Source: Nostoc sp. NMS2
GTDB lineage: Bacteria; Cyanobacteriota; Cyanobacteriia; Cyanobacteriales; Nostocaceae
NCBI RefSeq assembly: GCF_017115105.1
Contig: NZ_JABXKH010000142.1
Coordinates: forward strand, 1-39,977
Reading direction: 5' to 3'
DNA length: 39,977 bases
The translations under genes and the position numbers were made by a program. The notes beneath the pieces were generated by a model. That model was not told the origin of the DNA. It ran no database searches and saw nothing but the letters and a program-made list of their open reading frames with translations. This document shows positions 1-8,714 of the stretch, one piece after another. Each line of letters opens with the position of its first letter. Positions within the stretch are counted from its first letter, which is position 1.

Positions 1-318
1 CTTCATCCTCAAGGTAGACTGTACCTGTTGTCAAAATTTGAATTTGGAATTGCTGACCCCCAGCCCCTCTCCCAAACATGGGAGAGGGGAGACATAACTC
101 TAGTTCCCCTTCTCCCAAAGATGGGAGAAGGGGTTAGGGGATGAGGGCTATCAAGGTTTTTGCACATTTGGGATGCTCCCCTTAAATGGGTGAGATTCAT
201 ACGTAGAAATGCATAGGTTCCGTCAAGCAACCCATGCCATTTTTTACAGTAAATTCAATTTAAATTCCCTTCTTCCCCATTCCCTGTTCCCTATTCCCCA
301 TTCCCCATTCCCGAATTC
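1..318. repeat. Intergenic repeats: twin hairpins and a C-rich short tandem array
   Basis: No gene is supported here. Two perfect hairpins lie side by side: one has 10-bp arms at 64-73 and 80-89, the other 11-bp arms at 106-116 and 123-133. The arms read CCCCTCTCCC and CCCCTTCTCCC, each with a six-base loop. From about 267 to 316 there is a run of CCCATT/CCCTATT-type heptamers, a common intergenic repeat class in Nostoc-like genomes. The hairpins lie about 185 bp or more beyond the stop of the minus-strand transporter operon, so a terminator role is possible but no clear T-run adjoins them. Confidence 0.6.
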
Positions 319-1614
319 CTATATATTATCGGGTAATTCTTTTTCAACACACATTAAACGCGGACATTGCCAAGCGTAAATACTCATAAACACTGTCAAG
401 CAGCCTACAATCATCAACAAGAGGCGCATTCCCTGTCCATGTCCAACACCGATGACTTTTCCGACAGTTGAGGCTAGTAAACCATTGTCTGCCATCAATG
501 GTTCAAAAATCTGATCGGCTAAAAAACCTGCAACCCCAAAGGCTAGAGGGATAGTGATATCCGAAAGTGTGCGACTAAAGGCAAACACTCTGCCTTGAAC
601 CTCGACCGCCACCTTTTTTCTGAGAATCAGTTGACTACAGCCATTAGTCATCGCCAAACCGCAAAACGACACAAATACAGCAATAGTCAAAGTTACAACA
701 CCAGGATGGAACCCTACAATCAAAACTGATAGCCCACTGATCAGTTGAGAACCCAAAACACCATAAACCAGCCTGATCCGAATACTCCAATGACTAACCA
801 ACAAACTGCCAGCTAATACTCCCATGCTGCCAATGGAAAAAATCGTGCCCAAAGTTGCTGGAGAAGTAAATGACAGGGCCACGGGAGTAGCCAGAATTTC
901 CACCATCCCTAGTAAAAAGTTAGCACCGGCCATAAAAAACACTAGTGCTAATAACCCCACACGCTCCCGAATATAAATCCAGCCATAAATTGCTTCTTGG
1001 AACACCGCCCCTTTGGTCGATGGGCGTACTGCTTTAAACTGTGGGAATCGCACTAACACCAAAGTCACAAAAGCGATCGCAAAAGTGATGCAGTCAACTA
1101 AAATCACACCCCGCAACTGGATAGTATCTAGTAATACTCCTCCCAGCAGAGGAGCAACTAAACGGCTAGCATCCCCAAGTTGCATCATCCCAGTACCCAA
1201 ATTCAAGTATTTTTTTGGTATCAGTAAAGTAACTGCTGCTGTATATGCTGGCCAGTGACAGGAGCTAAAAATAGAGTTGATAGTAACCGCTACGTAAATA
1301 TGCCAAACTGCCAGATGTTCGTTAACAACAAGATAGGCAATCACCAACATGGTTAAACCCGATCCTGTATCACAAACAAGCATCACCCATCGTCGATTCC
1401 AACGATCCACAAGGACACCAGCCAGGGGGAAAAGTAGAACACTCGGCAGCAGGGCAAACATAGAGATCAGCGCAAATTGAGTAATGGAGCCAGTCTGTTG
1501 ATAAACCCAAATACCGAGAACAAAGCTGGTTAGGCCAGAGCCGAGCAATGAGAGTAGTTGGCCCAACCAGACGAGAATAAAAACACCCATACCTTGGGCA
1601 GTGCGCTGCTCCAT
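319..1614 (-). CDS. MFS transporter, macrolide-efflux type
   Basis: This is a 431-residue major facilitator protein with about 12 hydrophobic segments. The loop after the second helix carries motif A as GVLVDRWNRR. The opening (about residues 5-35, VFILVWLGQLLSLLGSGLTS) is typical of the drug/macrolide efflux MFS_3 group, which exports small molecules by proton antiport. I chose the ATG at 1614 rather than the upstream one at 1674: the longer form would overlap the end of the dehydrogenase gene and add a non-family leader. It is the last gene of the four-gene minus-strand operon, 28 bp after the dehydrogenase stop, and is the likely exporter or self-protection pump for the product made by the operon. 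The substrate is inferred from context only. Confidence 0.85.
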   Translation of the reverse strand: MEQRTAQGMGVFILVWLGQLLSLLGSGLTSFVLGIWVYQQTGSITQFALISMFALLPSVLLFPLAGVLVDRWNRRWVMLVCDTGSGLTMLVIAYLVVNEHLAVWHIYVAVTINSIFSSCHWPAYTAAVTLLIPKKYLNLGTGMMQLGDASRLVAPLLGGVLLDTIQLRGVILVDCITFAIAFVTLVLVRFPQFKAVRPSTKGAVFQEAIYGWIYIRERVGLLALVFFMAGANFLLGMVEILATPVALSFTSPATLGTIFSIGSMGVLAGSLLVSHWSIRIRLVYGVLGSQLISGLSVLIVGFHPGVVTLTIAVFVSFCGLAMTNGCSQLILRKKVAVEVQGRVFAFSRTLSDITIPLAFGVAGFLADQIFEPLMADNGLLASTVGKVIGVGHGQGMRLLLMIVGCLTVFMSIYAWQCPRLMCVEKELPDNI

Positions 1615-1642
1615 GTTTGATACTTTTTTCGTGAATTTAAAA

Positions 1643-2524
1643 TTAATGAAACACAGAAATTGCCAAGCGATCAAACAGCCAATCGGGGAGAAGCCAACGA
1701 GCCGCAGCGATTAATTTGGCATTCCAGCCAAGTAAATAGCGAATTTTCGGTCTTTTGCTAAACAAGGCGTGGGCAACCACATTGACAGCCTGTTCAACGG
1801 GTGTTCCCGTCGCATAATATCGTTGAGTGTCTACAGCTGTTTTCTGTACTGCTTCTGTCCAAGAGGGGTAGTAAAGATTTAGCTGTTCTTTTGCGACTAC
1901 ATTAGACAACTTCTCAAAGGTTGCTTGAGACTTCTCCCATAGAGGAGTTACTACAACGGCAGGTTCAATTAGTGCTACTTTAATATTCCAAGGAGCCAAC
2001 TCTAGCCGTAGGGCATCAGACAATGCTTCGATCGCATATTTAGTTGCACAGCCACTGCCCACTATTGGAAATACACAACGACCATTGATCGAACTAATAT
2101 TCACAATTCGGCCCTGCGATCGCCTTAACAGAGGCAAGCAAGCCTTAATCACGGATAGATAACCAAAATAACCAACCTCCATTTCTTGACGCACCCACTC
2201 CAATGGCAAAAGCTCAAAAGGCCCCATGTATTCCTGAGCGGCATTATTTAATAAACCGCTCAGAAATACATCTCGTTCACATAGCGCCGCACCGATCTGA
2301 TCTACTGCTGCTGCGATCGTAGCTAAATCGGTAACATCGAGCAGCACCGGAGTAATATTGTCTCCGGCTTCCTGTTGTAATGCTGTTCCTTTGTCAAGAT
2401 CCCTGACTCCTGCAAATACCCAAAACCCTTGCTTTGCAAATGTTTTAGCACAGGCGGCTCCGATACCACTAGAGGCAGCAGTAATAAAAATGGCAGACTT
2501 AACTGGGGATATTGGAAAGTGCAT
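1643..2524 (-). CDS. SDR-family short-chain dehydrogenase with altered active site
   Basis: A 293-residue classical-length SDR (Rossmann fold). The cofactor motif is TAASSGIG at 15-22, where TGxxxGIG is usual. The second motif is NNAA at 93-96 instead of NNAG. The catalytic serine region NISS is at 142-145. The YxxxK motif reads GCATK at 158-162: the lysine is present but the catalytic tyrosine is glycine, which I checked at the codon level. The family normally reduces ketones or oxidises alcohols with NAD(P)H. In this operon a 3-ketosphinganine-reductase-like step on an amino ketone would be logical, but the missing tyrosine makes normal chemistry doubtful. I chose the ATG at 2524 because the 12 residues before it in the longer frame are not family-like and run towards a repeat element. 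Confidence 0.85.
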   Translation of the reverse strand: MHFPISPVKSAIFITAASSGIGAACAKTFAKQGFWVFAGVRDLDKGTALQQEAGDNITPVLLDVTDLATIAAAVDQIGAALCERDVFLSGLLNNAAQEYMGPFELLPLEWVRQEMEVGYFGYLSVIKACLPLLRRSQGRIVNISSINGRCVFPIVGSGCATKYAIEALSDALRLELAPWNIKVALIEPAVVVTPLWEKSQATFEKLSNVVAKEQLNLYYPSWTEAVQKTAVDTQRYYATGTPVEQAVNVVAHALFSKRPKIRYLLGWNAKLIAAARWLLPDWLFDRLAISVFH

Positions 2525-2557
2525 AAATCTATATCGTGAAGGGGGCAGAGAGCAGGG

Positions 2558-2690
2558 CAATACGGTTCGGTTAAGGTTTTTTGATGAAAATTTTAGATCG
2601 CAAAGATGCGATAAATCGCCGTCTCTACAATAATCGTCTTTCGTCTTGACGGCGATTCATCGCGTCTCTTGCCTTAACCAAACAGTATTG
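2558..2690. repeat. MITE-like palindromic element, copy 1
   Basis: The element begins CAATACGGTTCGGTTAAGG and ends CCTTAACCAAACAGTATTG, so its ends are imperfect inverted repeats of about 19 bp. The inside is a long imperfect hairpin whose arms carry GCGATAAATCGCCGTC and GACGGCGATTCATCGC. A closely related copy with the same layout lies at 37610-37744 and a shorter one at 36381-36495. It sits in the gap between the amidinotransferase and dehydrogenase genes of one operon, so its hairpin would be transcribed and could affect expression of the distal genes. It encodes no transposase. Confidence 0.75.
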
Positions 2691-2797
2691 GGAGGCGCAA
2701 ATTTAATGGGACAGACCACTACACTGATTGCAGGACACAAATCAGAGATTGGGAGTGGGGCTTAAACCCTTGCTCCCTTTGCCTCCTGCCTCTCTTA

Positions 2798-3913
2798 CTA
2801 AAAGTAGGATTGCAAACCGCCACTGCGACGAATATCTAAAGTGGCACAGTGAAACGACCCCGCAAAGGGATAATAGTTCTCAAAGGAGCAGGGAATTGGA
2901 GCAAAGCCCCAATCTTTGAGTGCTTGAATCATCGGCTCCTGAGATTTTTCCACAATCACCCGTTCGTGATCTAGCATCAACATATTCATATTTGCCCAGC
3001 CGCTAATCACACCTAATTTATTGGTGGACGTAAATAGTGGGTAGGGAGCCACTAATATGTCCCAACTATCGAGAATCTTAGGCAGGGCTGAGATGTCCAA
3101 AAATTCGGGATTCACCAGAACTTTCCCTGGAGCGAGGGGCATAAAGGTCGTGTCAATATGCATAGCTTGGGGACAGCGAGACTCCAGCAAATGAATGCGG
3201 TATTCTTCTCCCAGATGACGTTGTAACCATTCAATCCCCAAGCTATTTGTGACATGACTCTTTTGAGCAAACAAATCCCGACCACACCGCACAAAGTCTG
3301 CGGCATCAAAGGTTGGCTCAAATTCGGTGGTTACAAACCGCATGGGTTGCTCATCTTCAGCCACTTCATAATTTGGGTCAAACTGCTCGTCCAGTAGCTG
3401 GGGCTTAGGAGCCGCCACCCATCGCGCTCCCTGCTTAAAGTAATCTTTGAGTAGCGATCTATAAGACCAGCTTTCAAAGTAACGTCCTCGATCAGCCATT
3501 GGTGCTTCAATAATTTGATTGCCAACAACTATAAAAACATCGCGGGGGTTTGCCGCACAAAACCCATTATCAATCTGCCAAGCCGGGGTGGAATAGGGAG
3601 CCGCAAAGTCCATACGATCGGGTCTTCGGACAATCACACCCTCTGCCTCCAGGATATGTACGAATTCCTCCAGGCATTTTTTTGCAGCAGTCACAAACTC
3701 TGCTGGATAAGCGACACCTCCTTCCCCAACAATCTCTTCCACCGTGTCCCACGCACCCGGAGGAACAGTCCATTGATTAATAGTGTTCCAAGATGGAAAC
3801 ATGGCATCGTCAACAATGCCAACAATCACCTCTTCCAATGGATCCCATTCGTTGTAAGAATTAACGACGCATCTAGTAGAAGTTGGCGTGGTTTTATCGA
3901 TTGATTGTGTCAT
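2798..3913 (-). CDS. Arginine:X amidinotransferase (AGAT/SxtG/CyrA family)
   Basis: A 371-residue enzyme of the arginine:glycine amidinotransferase fold. It moves the amidino group of arginine onto an amine, forming a guanidine. The catalytic set is readable: Asp203 in FDAADF, His252 in MHIDTTF and Cys356 in FHCAT. The spacings of 49 and 104 match human AGAT (Asp254, His303, Cys407). Relatives in cyanobacteria include CyrA (cylindrospermopsin) and SxtG (saxitoxin). Met251 precedes the catalytic His as in AGAT. The start at 3913 lies 23 bp after the stop of the upstream ligase-ACP-oxoamine synthase gene, showing co-transcription. The acceptor is not identifiable from sequence; the amino ketone made by the upstream protein is the obvious candidate. 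Confidence 0.92.
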   Translation of the reverse strand: MTQSIDKTTPTSTRCVVNSYNEWDPLEEVIVGIVDDAMFPSWNTINQWTVPPGAWDTVEEIVGEGGVAYPAEFVTAAKKCLEEFVHILEAEGVIVRRPDRMDFAAPYSTPAWQIDNGFCAANPRDVFIVVGNQIIEAPMADRGRYFESWSYRSLLKDYFKQGARWVAAPKPQLLDEQFDPNYEVAEDEQPMRFVTTEFEPTFDAADFVRCGRDLFAQKSHVTNSLGIEWLQRHLGEEYRIHLLESRCPQAMHIDTTFMPLAPGKVLVNPEFLDISALPKILDSWDILVAPYPLFTSTNKLGVISGWANMNMLMLDHERVIVEKSQEPMIQALKDWGFAPIPCSFENYYPFAGSFHCATLDIRRSGGLQSYF

Positions 3914-3936
3914 GATGAAATATCCTATTAAGTTAG

Positions 3937-6900
3937 CTAGTTTTTTGTGGTGATTAATTCATTTGACAGCTGAGTGTGAATATCTTTGAGAGCAGCCAGT
4001 ACTTGATCTATTTCAATCTCGGTATTGGCCGCAGTGATCGAAAACCGCAAGATGCTGCGATTGTAGGGAACAGCCGGGAAAATACCCGGAGTGATGAGTA
4101 TTCCATGCTTCCATAGTGTTTTACAGGCAGCGATCGCCGATTCAACTGACCCCACCACGACACTAACGATTGGGAAGGAGCCTTGGTTATCGACTTCAAA
4201 CCCAATTTCTCTCGCTGAGTTCACTAGCTTTTGCGTCAGGCGATAAATATGTTGTCGTAACATTTCTCCTTCTTGTAGATTGACCTCCAGTCCCGCGATC
4301 GCACTGGCCAAGCTGGCCACTGGCGAAGGCCCCGAAAATATCGCTGTCCAGGCAGTTGACAGCGTTCTCTTCATTTGGGCATCAGTACAGGTGACAAAAG
4401 CGCCAAAGGAAGAAAATGCTTTCGAGAGTCCTGCACAGTAGACTATGCGATCCTCGGCATATCGCAATCCAAAATGATTGACAATACCGTTGCCAAAATG
4501 ACCGAATGGCATTTCTGGGGTGGGATTTTCACCTACCAGGCCAAAGCCATGAGCATCATCGACATAAATTGTGGCATCGTATTGCTTGGCTAACCTTACG
4601 TAGGATGGCAAGTCGGCATAATTAGCCGACATTGAATAAACGCCGTCGATCGCAATTAGCTTTACCGGTGCATCGGCATAACGCTTTAGCTTGTCAGCCA
4701 AATTATCTAAATCATTGTGCTTGTAATTTATGACCTTTGCACCATCTTGTTGAGCCAGACGACAGGCTTCAGAAACAGAGCGGTGGGCTGCATTGTCAAT
4801 GAAAATTACACCCTCTTTTCCTGCCAACATCGGAATCACTCCCATGTGGAGTAGTGTCAAGGCCGGAAATACCAGAACATCGGGTGCTTTCACCAAATTG
4901 GACAGTGCCTTCTCCAATATGCGATAGAGGTCGGGAGAAGCCACGGCTCGTGACCAACTCGGATGAGTCCCCCATTTACTAACGGCCGGAGCAATAGCTT
5001 CTTGTACTTGCGGATGCAAATCTAATCCCAAATAGTTGCAAGAAGCAAAGTCGCAAATCCAGCGTCCATCGATGAAAACCTGACGGTTTTGTTGTTTTGT
5101 AACTTGTTTAAGAATCTGGGGAATTTCCTCAAAGGCTTGAGAAGGCAGAGGACAGGAGGGATAAAGAATGCAGAAGGGATAGTTTTGTTCAGAAGGGGAT
5201 TCAGACCCTTCCTGAATGGGAGCTACTGAACTTCCTTTAGTAGGAGCTTGAACATTATTTAAAACCGAATCGGATGAGGCCAGATCGGCTGACTCTTGGC
5301 TAATCAATTGACTCACATACTGGCTGAAAACATTAACCTCTGGATATTCCCAAAATAGATGGGGTTCTAGCTTGAGAGGATGATTCAACTCAGCTTCCAA
5401 AGCTACCACTAACTCTGCTGCGGAAACTGAATCCAAGCCATATTCTGCAAATGTTTTATTTGGAGCAATCATACTAGAAGGCAGCTTTAGCTCGGCGATT
5501 AACCAGCGCTCAATCCACTGCTGAATTGAATCGGCATCATCCACAGCAATGGGAGTAACCGGAGATTCTGACGTTTCTTGAGATGCTGCTGGTATCTTGA
5601 GGTAAGAGTCAGCAACGACCAACAATTTTTTCTCTAAAAACTGCTGGCGACAAGCATGACGCTGAATCTTGCCGCTAGAAGTTTTGGGAATTGTAGCAGT
5701 TTTCAGCAAAATCACCGCATATACAGACACCTCATGTTGATTAGCCACCTCAGTCCGAATGGTTGCAATAACTTCTGGATGATTGTCATTATGGCGATCC
5801 ACTTCTGCCACAACCACCAATTGCTCTGTTTCATCCATTTCAATTGAAAATGCTGCACTACAATTAGGGCGAACCGCACGATGACTATTTTCTACCGTGA
5901 ACTCAATATCCTGAGGATAGTAGTTACGTCCCCGAATGATGATTAAGTCTTTAAATCTTCCGGTAAAGAACAACTCGCCGTCATGCAAGAAACCCAAATC
6001 GCCAGTGCGGAGAAACGGCCCTACATCTCGATCTTGCAAATAAGCATGAAAAGTCTGTTCTGTCTCTATAGGTCGCTGCCAATAGCCTTGGGCAACACTT
6101 GAACCAGATATCCAAATCTCACCCACTTGATTGGGTTCGCAAGGCGTGAGGTTCTCTGGATGAACGATTACTACCTCTAAGTCGGGAACTGGTTGACCGT
6201 TGCTGACAAATACTTGCGCTGCGGAGCTTTCCTCTAGTTTGATCTGACCCACAGTCAGGGCAGATTTATTCACAGAGCGCACCACAGGAGCGGCAGATTT
6301 ATTAGTGCCAGACACAATAAGCGTGCTTTCAGCCATGCCATAGCAAGGATTAAAAGACTCCGGTCGAAAACCACATTGAGCAAAGGCAGTGGCAAATTTT
6401 GTCAATGTATGAAGGCGGACTGGTTCTGCACCATTGAAAGCGATCGACCAACTGCTGAGATCCAACTCTGATTTTTGAGCCTCACTCACTTTCTGAACAC
6501 AGAGATCGTAGGCGAAGTTAGGCCCCCCACTTGTGGTTGCCCCATATTTGGAAATAGCCTTTAACCAGCGTATTGGACTCTGTAAAAAAGCTACTGGCGG
6601 CATCAAAATACAGGGAATACCCAAGTAAATGGGTTGTAGAACATTGCTGATCAGTCCCATATCATGAAACAGTGGTAGCCAGCCTGCATAAACTGTCTGA
6701 GAGTTATGTTCAAAAGCTTTCTCAATCAATTTTTCGTTGTGCAAAATGTTACCATGACTGACCATCACACCTTTCGGACGACTAGTCGAACCTGAGGTGT
6801 ACTGCAAAAGGGCTAAAGTTTCACTGGTAACTTCTGTAATGAGAGAACTTTCTGTCCATTGCTCAGTATCGGTGGCTGCCCAAGGCACTGCCTCAATCTC

Positions 6901-7326
6901 TGGTGGATAAGCAAATTTCCGGTTACGTTCCGCCAAAATTTGGCTATCGGTGAGGACAATGCTGGCCTGAGCATCCATGCAAATGGCTTGGAGTCTGGGC
7001 AAGTGGCGTTTAGATTGGGGAGTATAGGTGGGTACCGCAATCACGCCAGCATACAAGCACCCTAAAAAGGCCGCGATGAATTCCAAGCCGGACGGGTAGA
7101 GCAGCAAAGCCCTATCTCCAGGTTGTATCCCATGTACTTGCAAGCAGCCAGCAATGCATCGAGCGCGGCTAGCCAATTCTGCATAGGTTATTTGTGCCGA
7201 CTCGGTTTCACCATCTTCGAGAAAGGTGAAAGCTACTTGCCGAGGTTGACACAGTGCCCGGTATTGCAATACATCTAAGAAAGTATTAGTCCGACTTTTG
7301 TAATCTACTAACAGATTTGTATTCAT
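3937..7326 (-). CDS. Fatty acyl-AMP ligase / ACP / alpha-oxoamine synthase fusion
   Basis: A 1129-residue trifunctional protein. Residues 1-580 are a FAAL-type adenylation domain, with the P-loop YTSGSTSRPKG at 176-186, WLPLFHDMGL near 216-225 and YGMAES near 329-334. This domain activates a fatty acid as acyl-AMP without needing CoA. Residues 600-680 are an acyl carrier protein with the phosphopantetheine serine at GLDSVSA (Ser633). Residues 735-1125 are a class II PLP enzyme of the 8-amino-7-oxononanoate / serine palmitoyltransferase / CqsA group, with NYLGL, His848, DDAHG (Asp923, His926) and PLP lysine Lys969 in GLSKAF. Expected reaction: decarboxylative condensation of the carrier-bound acyl chain with an amino acid to give an alpha-amino ketone. 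I chose the ATG at 7326; the preceding 33 codons do not resemble the family. First gene of the operon. Confidence 0.92.
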   Translation of the reverse strand: MNTNLLVDYKSRTNTFLDVLQYRALCQPRQVAFTFLEDGETESAQITYAELASRARCIAGCLQVHGIQPGDRALLLYPSGLEFIAAFLGCLYAGVIAVPTYTPQSKRHLPRLQAICMDAQASIVLTDSQILAERNRKFAYPPEIEAVPWAATDTEQWTESSLITEVTSETLALLQYTSGSTSRPKGVMVSHGNILHNEKLIEKAFEHNSQTVYAGWLPLFHDMGLISNVLQPIYLGIPCILMPPVAFLQSPIRWLKAISKYGATTSGGPNFAYDLCVQKVSEAQKSELDLSSWSIAFNGAEPVRLHTLTKFATAFAQCGFRPESFNPCYGMAESTLIVSGTNKSAAPVVRSVNKSALTVGQIKLEESSAAQVFVSNGQPVPDLEVVIVHPENLTPCEPNQVGEIWISGSSVAQGYWQRPIETEQTFHAYLQDRDVGPFLRTGDLGFLHDGELFFTGRFKDLIIIRGRNYYPQDIEFTVENSHRAVRPNCSAAFSIEMDETEQLVVVAEVDRHNDNHPEVIATIRTEVANQHEVSVYAVILLKTATIPKTSSGKIQRHACRQQFLEKKLLVVADSYLKIPAASQETSESPVTPIAVDDADSIQQWIERWLIAELKLPSSMIAPNKTFAEYGLDSVSAAELVVALEAELNHPLKLEPHLFWEYPEVNVFSQYVSQLISQESADLASSDSVLNNVQAPTKGSSVAPIQEGSESPSEQNYPFCILYPSCPLPSQAFEEIPQILKQVTKQQNRQVFIDGRWICDFASCNYLGLDLHPQVQEAIAPAVSKWGTHPSWSRAVASPDLYRILEKALSNLVKAPDVLVFPALTLLHMGVIPMLAGKEGVIFIDNAAHRSVSEACRLAQQDGAKVINYKHNDLDNLADKLKRYADAPVKLIAIDGVYSMSANYADLPSYVRLAKQYDATIYVDDAHGFGLVGENPTPEMPFGHFGNGIVNHFGLRYAEDRIVYCAGLSKAFSSFGAFVTCTDAQMKRTLSTAWTAIFSGPSPVASLASAIAGLEVNLQEGEMLRQHIYRLTQKLVNSAREIGFEVDNQGSFPIVSVVVGSVESAIAACKTLWKHGILITPGIFPAVPYNRSILRFSITAANTEIEIDQVLAALKDIHTQLSNELITTKN

Positions 7327-8407
7327 AACTTTAGTTTTTCCAAAAAACGCAAAAACATACAGAATTTTGGGGTAATAATATAAAGCTACAAATGCACAAA
7401 AGTGGATTCCATAAAATCTGACCAATTCAGCTAAATATTTGATAGCTTCTTTATTCTTTGTGAAAATAAAAAAACTGTGCTAATTTACGAACGAATTATG
7501 CGAACTTACAATTTTGTTCAAAGTCTAATAAATAATGTCGATATTTAATATATAGGACTCCTATTTGATTTTTGAAAAAACTCAGTACACATCTATATAT
7601 ATTCCCTATTTCCCTGTTCCCAGTTAAGAGTTCCCTGCCCACGCAAGCAAATTCAGGAATCAAATCGGATTGCTATAGTTGCTTATGCTACTTTATCTAC
7701 TGAAGTTTCTGACTAGCGCTATTTTATTTATCTGGTGAGATAAAAATAAGATGCTCACTTGGAATTTTATTCAAGACCTGGGCTTGAACATTTATTTAAA
7801 AATGGGAACCAAAAAATGCTTATTTGCAACTAAGTACGAAAAAACCGGGGGTTTAAATTTTCTCTGGTGAGAGTAATAAAATAGCGTTAGTATGGTCAGC
7901 ATATTTGATAGATAAAGCAGAAAATTATAAGCAAGATTAATCGTTCACTTTGTTGCAGATGATTTATGCGAACAACCCTTTTTTGTCCAAAGTCCAATAG
8001 TTCAACAGCTTAATTTACTACATTCTCGAAGAGAGTTTCTTTATTCAAACTTTTTGCAAAAGAGTCTACTTGATTTTTTATAGAGTAGGAAGTACTATTC
8101 GTGTGTAATAGTATGTATTATGCTACAAATAGCTCTATTCAACAGAGTTTTTGGGTTAGCGATGCCTAAGTCTGGCTACGCCTATGCGTCAAACTTAAAA
8201 GCATCATTCATTTTTGCCTCAAAATCTAACACAAGCTAGCACAAATATTAATTTAATACTTACTATTTCAGAAAATTTTCAGCATAGTTATTAATTGAAA
8301 AAAATGATTTTGTCTTAAGCCCTTACGAATGAATGGGTATTGACAATCGATGTATTGGTCTATGGGCCTCACTTCATCTTGACCTCTACGCCTGAAGCTA
8401 AAACCTA
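7327..8407. other. Long AT-rich intergenic region upstream of the biosynthetic operon
   Basis: About 1.08 kb with no supportable gene. It should contain the promoter of the minus-strand operon starting at 7326. A 16-bp inverted repeat with one mismatch links 7713-7728 (CTAGCGCTATTTTATT) and 7875-7890, and the 10-mer TCTGGTGAGA occurs directly repeated at 7731-7740 and 7863-7872. A diverged direct repeat of roughly 40 bp is present near 7496 and 7966; both begin ATGCGAAC, followed by TTGTTCAAAGTCTAATA or TTGTCCAAAGTCCAATA. I cannot place a sigma-factor site with confidence. Confidence 0.5.
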
Positions 8408-8658
8408 ATGAGTCTAGAACCCACCACTCAAGGAAAGCCCACTCTAGAAATTAATGCTTCGTGTCAGTTCGCTTCTTGGTTGTATGAGCAAAATATTAGT
8501 TTGGCTTTTACGACTTATCAAGCAGGGAAATTATTATTCATCGGTTTACAGACAGATGGCAAATTGTCCGTATCGAACGTACTTTCAATCGGTGCATGGG
8601 GCTATATTTTCCCAGCTTATGCATTGATGAAATCCGGCAAGTGGTGACGGTGGAATAA
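8408..8658 (+). pseudogene. Frameshifted N-terminal remnant of a TIGR03032-like gene
   Basis: The frame from the ATG at 8408 encodes LEINASCQFASWLYEQN and ISLAFTTYQAGKLLFIGLQ, the recognisable start of the cyanobacterial TIGR03032 family (function unknown, usually several hundred residues). Near 8570 the frame shifts: the +1 frame continues with ERTFNRCMGLY, the expected family sequence, and then runs to a TAA at 8656-8658. The part after MGLY no longer resembles the family, so an internal deletion also seems likely. Only about 80 codons are left. It is a broken gene rather than a short functional one; an intact homologue elsewhere in the genome would be expected. Confidence 0.65.
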
Positions 8659-8714
8659 ATATAACCCCCTTACCTGGCTAAATACAAACAAAACAACAAT
8701 GAAGGTTAACAAAA

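Noticed and set aside
9..230. A 73-codon minus-strand frame at the window start
   Set aside because: It translates the twin hairpin repeats; low-complexity and not gene-like.
319..7326. A saxitoxin or cylindrospermopsin cluster
   Set aside because: Only the oxoamine synthase and amidinotransferase logic is shared. No SxtB/D-type, polyketide, carbamoyl or sulfotransferase genes are present, and the starter module is a fatty acyl ligase.
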